The notes under the pieces are model-generated. The model had not been told where the DNA came from. It saw nothing but the letters and a program-made list of their open reading frames with translations, and did no database searches. Made by a program: the position numbers and the translations under genes. From Streptomyces sp. NBC_01304 (GTDB lineage: Bacteria; Actinomycetota; Actinomycetes; Streptomycetales; Streptomycetaceae), in NCBI RefSeq assembly GCF_035975855.1, contig NZ_CP109055.1, positions 186,001 through 250,000 on the forward strand: 64,000 nt of DNA, written 5' to 3'. This document shows positions 58,438 through 64,000 of this stretch, in pieces; positions within the stretch are counted from its first letter, which is position 1; each line of letters starts with the position of its first letter.

Positions 58438-59172
58438 ATGAGAAGAGGTTCAAGCGTGGTGCACGTGGTGCGAGGTGGGCAGGGGCCGTTGCTGGTGCTG
58501 CTGCACGGACTGGGTGCGAATGCATCCGTGCGGCATTCCGCTGCGACGGCCTGGCCTGGATCATGGATGGCTGTGGACTTGCCCGGCCACGGCCGATCAC
58601 CTGCGGTGGAGCGCTACTCGTTCGGGTCGCTGGCCGCTTCGGTGGCCACCGTGGCGGGTCCGGGCCCGGTGGCGGTGCTGGGGCACTCATTGGGCGGTGT
58701 GGTCGCGTTGACCTTGGCCAGCGGGTGGTTCGGCCTGGACGTGCGAGCCGTGGGCGGGCTGGGGATCAAGCTGCGGTGGACCGCCGAGGAGTTGGCGAAG
58801 GCCGAGGCGATGGCGGCACGGCCCCCGAGACTGTTCTCGAAGCGCGACGATGCCTCCGCGTGGGCCGCCCGACTGGCGGGCGTAGCGTTGGACGACGGCG
58901 CCGTGGTCAAGGCGGACGGCGGGTGGCAGGCGGCGCTGGACCCCCGAGCATTCGCCGTGGGCGCACCGGACGTGGCGGGGCTGCTCGCGGTCGCGAAGGC
59001 TCCGGTCGTGCTGGCGGCCGGTGAGCAGGACCTGATGTGTCCGCAAGAACACCTGCGCGCGGTGCAGCCGGAAGCAATGGTGCTACCCGGAGTCGGCCAC
59101 AACGCCCATGTGGAGCGGCCCTCCTCGATTGAACCTGTGCTTGACCGGCTGCATCGCGCGTTGCTGCAGTAA
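58438..59172 (+). CDS. Alpha/beta-fold hydrolase
   Basis: A 244-residue hydrolase: LLVLLHGLGANASV, DLPGHGRSP, nucleophile GHSLGG, acid in VLAAGEQDLMCP and histidine in GVGHNAHVERP. All triad residues are present. The lid between the nucleophile strand and the acid is short and alanine-rich. It is cytoplasmic. A GTG at 58456 preceded by AGAGG is an equally good start. It is monocistronic; the substrate is unknown. Confidence 0.85.
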   Translation: MRRGSSVVHVVRGGQGPLLVLLHGLGANASVRHSAATAWPGSWMAVDLPGHGRSPAVERYSFGSLAASVATVAGPGPVAVLGHSLGGVVALTLASGWFGLDVRAVGGLGIKLRWTAEELAKAEAMAARPPRLFSKRDDASAWAARLAGVALDDGAVVKADGGWQAALDPRAFAVGAPDVAGLLAVAKAPVVLAAGEQDLMCPQEHLRAVQPEAMVLPGVGHNAHVERPSSIEPVLDRLHRALLQ

Positions 59173-59462
59173 CGTCCGAGCTGCCCCCGCCCGCCAGGCC
59201 CGCCTCCCCCGCACAGACACTCAGCGCAGGGCCACGTCGCCTCAACCTGACTTCCCTCACGTGATGATGGGCGATTTTGGTGGTCAGCCGAGTCCCCGTC
59301 ACCAGGCCCACAGCGCCTCTGCCCAGCTCCACGACCAGCACATACGCGAAATGCGCGCCTGGACTCCGAGCACGTTGATCCGGCGGTTTCTGGTGTCCTC
59401 ACGCAGGGCCACGGCCCTCTGCCGATCCGGGACCAGCTGTAGCCGGTGGGCATGGTCGGGGC

Positions 59463-59594
59463 ATCGCCCTCGTCTGCACCGCCGACTTCATCGGCCGCAA
59501 GGTCATCGCGCCCGCTCAGCTGGGCGCTGGCCTGATGACGGCTGTGATCGGTACGCCGTACTTTCTGTATCTGCTGGTCAGGAGGCGGAGGTAG
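59463..59594 (+). pseudogene. FecCD-type iron-transport permease C-terminal remnant
   Basis: One frame reads IALVCTADFIGRKVIAPAQL, then GAGLMTAVIGTPYFLYLLVR and RRR before TAG. This is the characteristic last helix and tail of siderophore ABC permeases (APAQLPVGVVTALIGAPYFLYLL type). The rest of the gene is absent; the fragment ends 3 bp before the kinase stop. Confidence 0.6.
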
Positions 59595-59597
59595 GGC

Positions 59598-61385
59598 TCA
59601 AAACTGCGTCCAGCGCTGCGAGGCCCGACCCGACTGGCAGTCCACGGTCTGCACCCCGTCGGCTACGTCCAATTCGAGGCAGCCGTCGCTGGCGGCACTG
59701 ATGAGGGAGGAGCCCGAGCCCGATATCCAGAGCCGGCCGGAGCCCATGTCGCAGTTCTTGACGAAGACGGCCTGGTCCTTCAGAGAGCTCCCCGCAAGGC
59801 ACCCTCCGGTGGACTTGTTGACCAGCTTGTAGGTGCCGCCCGCGCCGCTGCGGATGGTCCAGTAGGCCGAGGCGCCGGAGCAGCCACCCGTATAGGCGGA
59901 CCCGGATTCCCCATTCAGGCAGGTGCCGTCATTGCCGTTGCGCAACCGGAAGCTGCCCGTGGCGGGGGCGGTGGTGGGCGCCTTGGTGGCCGTACCACCC
60001 GAGCTCGACCCCGTACCGCCAGAGCTGTCGGACGAATCGCCGGAGCCTCCCGACGTACTGGTGGAACCCCCGGGAGCCTCCCCGGAATCGTCCGATCCGG
60101 ACGACGTACCGGAATCGCCCTTCCCGGTGGAGTCCTGCTCCTTGCCGCCCTTCTTGCCCCGGTCGGGCTTTTTGTCCTCTCTGTCCGCGCTATTGGACGG
60201 CGAGGCGGCAGGGGTCGTCGAAGCAGTCACAGGCGGAGCCGCCTTGTCCGGCCCGGGAGCGGACACATGCGGAAGCAGCTGTACGGCGATCAAGGTCGCT
60301 GCGCCCGTCACGACGATCGGCACGACACCGAACACGAGAGTGCGGGAGCGGCGGCGCTGCGGCCGGAGCGTGGCGGCGGCGGCCCCGTCGGCGGGGGTGG
60401 GCTGCTCGTTCTCAGGGGTCGCACGGACTACGGGCGGCACATCCGGCGGGGGCACCTGCGCCGCGAACTCCGCGCGGACGGCGAGGCGGTCGGCCAGCGC
60501 CGGCGGCCAGCTGTTCGGCAGTGACGGGCGCTCGAGCGCTACCCGGTCGGCCAGCTCGGCGGCGGTGGGGCGGCCCTCGGGGTTCTTGTCGAGACAGTCG
60601 GCGACCAGCGCGGCGAGGGAGGGATCGGCCGCACGCAGCGCTTCGAGATCGGGTTCCTCGTGCACGATCCGGTAGAGGAGGCCGAGGCCCGCGCCCTCGC
60701 CGAAGGGGGCCAGGCCGCCCGACGCGTACGCGAGCAGTGAACCGAGGGCGAAGACGTCGGCGGCGCCCGTCAACAGCCGTGAACCCGAGGCCTGTTCAGG
60801 TGCCATGTAGGCCGGAGTGCCGGCCACCATCCCGGTCTGGGTGAGGCGTGACTGGTCGGCGGCGCGGGCGATGCCGAAGTCGATGAGGGTGACGCCGTCC
60901 GTCGTCAGCATGACGTTCGACGGCTTGAGGTCGCGGTGGACCATGTCCAGTGCATGCACCGGGGCGAGCGCGGCGGCCGTTTCCCGCAGCAGCAGCCACA
61001 GCGCGTCCGAGGGGAGCCCGACCTCGCCCTTCGTGGTCGTCACGGCCTCTGTGAGTGTGAGCCCCGGAACGTACGCGGTGGCGAACCACGGCGGCCGGGC
61101 CTCCCGGTCGGAGGCGAGCAGCGGTGCGGTGGCCCCCTCCGGCAGCCGGGAGAGATTGTCCAGCTCGTGCCCGAAGTGGCGGAGGAAGTTGTCGTCCTCG
61201 GCGAGCAGCGGAAGGACCTGCTTCACGGCCGCGAACCGGCCCTCGGTAACCCCCAGGTAGACCCGGCCCATACCGCCCGAACCGAGCCGTCCGAGCAGCG
61301 GGATCGACCCGATTCGTGCTGGATCGTCGTTCCCCAGCGGAACCGCCCCGCTGCCCGTCAGGCCGAAGTCGTCCCCCGTGCTCAC
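59598..61385 (-). CDS. Ser/Thr protein kinase with ricin-like ectodomain
   Basis: A 595-residue receptor-type PknB-like kinase. The cytoplasmic kinase domain (about 25-290) has the glycine loop LGSGGMG, Lys55, HRDLKPSN (150-157), DFG (169-171) and GTPAYMAPEQ. After a Pro-rich juxtamembrane segment comes one helix (TLVFGVVPIVVTGAATLIAV), a Ser/Gly/Asp-rich linker, and an outer ricin-type domain (RNGNDGTCLNGESGSAYTGG through QSGRASQRWTQF) with six cysteines. The GTG at 61385 follows TTGAGG. The lectin part suggests it senses a sugar or cell-wall fragment; the PASTA repeats of PknB are absent. Confidence 0.9.
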   Translation of the reverse strand: MSTGDDFGLTGSGAVPLGNDDPARIGSIPLLGRLGSGGMGRVYLGVTEGRFAAVKQVLPLLAEDDNFLRHFGHELDNLSRLPEGATAPLLASDREARPPWFATAYVPGLTLTEAVTTTKGEVGLPSDALWLLLRETAAALAPVHALDMVHRDLKPSNVMLTTDGVTLIDFGIARAADQSRLTQTGMVAGTPAYMAPEQASGSRLLTGAADVFALGSLLAYASGGLAPFGEGAGLGLLYRIVHEEPDLEALRAADPSLAALVADCLDKNPEGRPTAAELADRVALERPSLPNSWPPALADRLAVRAEFAAQVPPPDVPPVVRATPENEQPTPADGAAAATLRPQRRRSRTLVFGVVPIVVTGAATLIAVQLLPHVSAPGPDKAAPPVTASTTPAASPSNSADREDKKPDRGKKGGKEQDSTGKGDSGTSSGSDDSGEAPGGSTSTSGGSGDSSDSSGGTGSSSGGTATKAPTTAPATGSFRLRNGNDGTCLNGESGSAYTGGCSGASAYWTIRSGAGGTYKLVNKSTGGCLAGSSLKDQAVFVKNCDMGSGRLWISGSGSSLISAASDGCLELDVADGVQTVDCQSGRASQRWTQF

Positions 61386-61570
61386 CGCTGCCTCAACTCC
61401 CCGTGTGTCCAACCGATTTGGCGCGGGTCGACGCCCACCTCGCCCCCTGTGGGAGGGGCGGCCGTCAGTCCGCGCCAAGTGTGGCTGATCAAGCGACAGA
61501 AGTGGAAGCCGAATCCACGCGGCTTGGGTGAAGTTCGGTGCTGATTGACGGATCCTGTCGCGTCGGCGGG

Positions 61571-61790
61571 TCAGGGCCTCGTCGAGGCCTCGCCGATGTC
61601 CTTGGTGCCGGTCTGGGTTCGCTGTGGGTAGTCCTCGTACTTCGCCTGCCGCCAGACCAGCTCGATAGCGTTCAACTCCGGGCCGTATGGCGGCAGATGG
61701 ATCAGCTCCACCCCGGTCTTCGCCAGGTGGCGGCGGCGGCCCTTGAATGCCTTGGCCATGTGCGCGGACGCGTTGGCGAAGGGCCTGTTG
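61571..61790 (-). pseudogene. IS630-family transposase C-terminal fragment
   Basis: Reads ASAHMAKAFKGRRRHLAKTG, VELIHLPPYGPELNAIELVW and RQAKYEDYPQR, the last third of an IS630 DDE transposase with its final catalytic Glu (ELNAIELVW). The front is missing. It begins right where the recombinase part of the next gene breaks off. Confidence 0.75.
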
Positions 61791-61818
61791 TGCCTCCGAG
61801 TTGCTGAGCGTGCGGTGT

Positions 61819-63789
61819 TCAGGGGCGGGGTTTGAGCTGTCGGAGGGTGTAGCCGTTGCCCGTGGGGTCGATGGGCTTGGTGGCCTGTTTGAAGAGGTAT
61901 TCGGCCCGTTCGTAGGAGAGCCGGTTGCGGCCGGTGTCCGGGCACAGGTCGGTGTGGGTGGGTGTCCGGGCGGGGCCGGGTCGGCGGTCGGTGAGGAAGA
62001 GGGGGCCCCTGGTGCGGCCGGCCACCAGGGCGGGGAGAAGTCGGGCGGTCGCGGAGCGCCAGTGCACCCAGGTGTCGCCGGTGCGGGCCCGGCGGTCGTC
62101 CAGGTCCAGGTCTTCGATGTTGAGGGAGAGGACGGTTGTCACGGCGGCCGCGGACTCGTGGAGGAGCCGCCACAGGGTGTGTTCGCGTAGCGGCAGGTCG
62201 GGGTTGTTCCAGAGCGTGTCGAGCTGTGCCGGTTCCAGGCGTTGTGTCGTGTGGGGGGTCTGGGTGCGCCGGTCCAGGGCGGCGGTGAGGTCATCGATGT
62301 GGGCCCAGGCGCAGAAGGATCGGAGGGTCGAGCGGTGGCGGTTCCAGGTGGTGGGTGCGGCCTGGCCCCAGGCGGTCGTGAAGACCTGAGCCACCTGGTC
62401 GCAGGTCAGTGAGGCCAGTGGCTGCTGGTCGCCCAGGGTTCGGCGCAGCCGTTTCAGTGTCTGGGTGTACGAGCGGATCGTCGGGGCGTCGAGATCGTCG
62501 CGTTGGAGGAAGTCCTGGGCGGCCCGGGCGAGCGTGGGGCCGTGGGTGTCGGTCGCGGTGATCTCGTCGGCGCGGCGGCGCAGGAAGGCGCGTTCGGCGG
62601 CGTTGTGCGTGAGGGATGCTGCGCGTTCGAACTCGTGCCGGGCTTCGGTGGAGCGTCCGAGCCGGAGCAGGAGGTCGCCCCGGACGCCGGGGAGCAGGTG
62701 GTAGTCCTTCAGCGTGGGATCGGCGGTCAGGGAGTCGACCAGGTCGAGCCCTTGCTGGGGACCGTGCGCCATGCCCACGGCCACGGCTCGGTTGAGCTGC
62801 ACGACGGGTGTCGGCAGCAGCCTGGCGAGGGCCTCGTACAGGGCCGCGATCTGCGCCCAGTCGGTGTCCTTCGCGGTCGGCGCCTGCGCGTGGCTCACGG
62901 CGATCGCCGCCTGCAGGACGTAGGGCCCGGCGGGACCGCCGATTTCCCGCGCGCGCAGCATCGCGGCGAAGCCACGGCGGATCAGCAGCTGGTCCCAGCG
63001 GCCCCGGTTCTGCTCGTGCAGCGGGATGGGCTCGCCCGCGGGGCCGGTACGCGCGGCAGAACGGGACTCATGGAGCTCCATCAGCGCGACGAGGCCCTGG
63101 ACTTCGGCTTCTTGCGGGGCAAGTTCAGCAAGGAGACGGCCGAGCCTCAGGGCCTCAAGGGTGAGCCCGGGCCGCATCAGGTCGTCGCCCGTTGTCGCCG
63201 CATAGCCTTCGTTAAAGATCAGGTAGATGACCTCGAGTACCGAGTTCAGGCGTTCGGCCAGCTCGGCGCCCTCCGGGAGCTCGAACGATGCCTGTGTATC
63301 GGCCAGCGTGCGTTTCGCGGTGGCGATGCGCTGGGCGATCGTCTGCTCGCCGACGAGGAATGCCCGTGCGATCTCTGCGGCGGTCAGGCCGCCCAGGAGG
63401 CGCAGGGTGAGCGCGACGCGTGTGGGGGTCGCCAGCACGGGGTGGCAGGAGATGAACATCAGCCGCAGGACGTCGTCCTGGTCGGGGTCCTGATCAGTGG
63501 AGGGCTGGTGTTCCAGCTCGTGGGCGAGCTGCTGCTGCTTGCGTTCCAGATTCTGGGTGCGCCGGATGTGATCAACGGCGCGGCGCTTGGCGATCGCGGA
63601 CAGCCAGGCACCGGGATTGTTCGGGATGCCCGACTGAGGCCATTGCTCGAGCGCGGCGACGAGGGCGTCCTGCGCCAGTTCCTCGGCGAGTCCGACGTCT
63701 CGCACCATCCGGGTGAGCCCGGCAATGATCTTGGCTGACTCGAGTTTGAAGACGGCGTCGATGGTGCGATGGGTGTCGCTCACGGGCAT
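61819..63789 (-). CDS. ECF42-type sigma factor fused to truncated tyrosine recombinase
   Basis: 656 residues in one frame. Residues 1-170 are sigma regions 2 and 4 (LAEELAQDALVAALEQWP; GLTAAEIARAFLVGEQTIAQ). Residues 180-405 are the long tetratricopeptide-type tail of ECF42 factors (NEGYAAT, LNRAVAVGMAHGP, YHLLPGVRGDLLLRLGR). After a short linker, residues 418-656 are a recombinase: core-binding domain (FLQRDDLDAPTIRSYTQTLK) and part of the catalytic domain (LSLNIEDLDLDDRRAR; PLFLTDRRPG). The catalytic Arg position reads SAAAVTT, and the protein stops at TLRQLKPRP before HxxR and Tyr, so no recombination is expected. The ATG at 63789 follows GGGGCGG. The DGPF gene is just upstream. Confidence 0.85.
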   Translation of the reverse strand: MPVSDTHRTIDAVFKLESAKIIAGLTRMVRDVGLAEELAQDALVAALEQWPQSGIPNNPGAWLSAIAKRRAVDHIRRTQNLERKQQQLAHELEHQPSTDQDPDQDDVLRLMFISCHPVLATPTRVALTLRLLGGLTAAEIARAFLVGEQTIAQRIATAKRTLADTQASFELPEGAELAERLNSVLEVIYLIFNEGYAATTGDDLMRPGLTLEALRLGRLLAELAPQEAEVQGLVALMELHESRSAARTGPAGEPIPLHEQNRGRWDQLLIRRGFAAMLRAREIGGPAGPYVLQAAIAVSHAQAPTAKDTDWAQIAALYEALARLLPTPVVQLNRAVAVGMAHGPQQGLDLVDSLTADPTLKDYHLLPGVRGDLLLRLGRSTEARHEFERAASLTHNAAERAFLRRRADEITATDTHGPTLARAAQDFLQRDDLDAPTIRSYTQTLKRLRRTLGDQQPLASLTCDQVAQVFTTAWGQAAPTTWNRHRSTLRSFCAWAHIDDLTAALDRRTQTPHTTQRLEPAQLDTLWNNPDLPLREHTLWRLLHESAAAVTTVLSLNIEDLDLDDRRARTGDTWVHWRSATARLLPALVAGRTRGPLFLTDRRPGPARTPTHTDLCPDTGRNRLSYERAEYLFKQATKPIDPTGNGYTLRQLKPRP

Positions 63790-63838
63790 GACGACACCGC
63801 CCCGGCCGGCCTGCGACGGGGGCGGTGTCGTCGGGCTG

Positions 63839-64000
63839 TCACTGGCCGAACACCTGCCGGATCTCGCTCTCGCCGTCACCGACGATCTTGCGGAAGCGGC
63901 GGGCCAGCTCGATGGCCTCTTCCTGTGAGCGGGCCTCGATCAGTGCGAAGCCCACCACGGCCTCCTTGGCCTCGGCGAACGGTCCGTCCGTCACCGTGAT
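63839..64000 (-). CDS. YCII/DGPF-domain protein, partial
   Basis: The visible C-terminal 53 residues read ITVTDGPFAEAKEAVVGFAL, then IEARSQEEAIELARRFRKIV and end REIRQVFGQ-like (SEIRQVFGQ). This is the DGPF form of the YCII family. The 5' part lies beyond the window. Its stop is 49 bp before the sigma factor start, the usual gene order for ECF42 sigma factors, whose activity is thought to depend on the sigma C-terminal tail and on DGPF partners. Confidence 0.85.
   Translation of the reverse strand: MTVTDGPFAEAKEAVVGFALIEARSQEEAIELARRFRKIVGDGESEIRQVFGQ

Overview
The window looks like Streptomyces (or a close relative) chromosome: very high GC throughout, GTG/TTG starts, a WhiB-type regulator, Ser/Thr kinase and ECF sigma factor of actinobacterial type, and many secreted lectin-like proteins. 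Intact and broken insertion sequences are scattered through it, so much of it reads as a rearranged accessory region that also holds an NAD-dependent DNA ligase and a valyl-tRNA synthetase.

Layout. 0-10.5 kb: an IS110 transposase, a divergent ligA, a VOC protein, a GyrB-like protein without its ATPase residues, a hexose-6-phosphate mutarotase, a lipoprotein, and an IS5-type element whose 21-bp inverted ends enclose an immunity-like gene. 10.5-15.2 kb: secreted and lectin genes plus gene and TnpB debris. 15.2-20.2 kb: two divergent type-B carboxylesterases and a LacI regulator, with four copies of one near-palindromic operator. 20.2-27.2 kb: a decayed esterase, a lipoprotein hydrolase, an FKBP isomerase, two IS5 elements, a SUKH-type immunity gene and a membrane-anchored protein. 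27.3-34.6 kb: a 1100-residue secreted protein joining a CdtB/DNase I-like nuclease, lectin-like modules, an SGNH esterase and VCBS repeats; a MarR/hydrolase divergon with three TTCC-N2-GGAA operators; an SDR; a WhiB protein. 34.9-40.6 kb: two large unrecognised genes in tandem behind a good sigma70-type promoter. 41-43.6 kb: valS.

44.4-55.6 kb is a terpenoid cluster: a class I terpene synthase translationally coupled to a cytochrome P450, an HTH/tetratricopeptide regulator, then a tight operon for prenyl diphosphate synthase, IspH, Dxs, IspG and a second class I terpene synthase. The same 22-bp sequence lies upstream of the first terpene synthase and between the regulator and the operon, which suggests one regulator controls both arms. 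The operon carries its own MEP-pathway enzymes to raise precursor supply.

56-64 kb: small secreted proteins, an alpha/beta hydrolase, a Ser/Thr kinase with a ricin-like ectodomain, an IS630 remnant, and an ECF42-type sigma factor fused in frame to a truncated tyrosine recombinase, preceded by its DGPF (YCII) partner, which runs off the window.

The strongest candidates for something undescribed are the sigma factor-recombinase fusion, the 35.2-40.6 kb gene pair, the single-chain CdtB-like/lectin/esterase protein, and the shared operator of the terpenoid cluster. No tRNA, rRNA or CRISPR array was seen.
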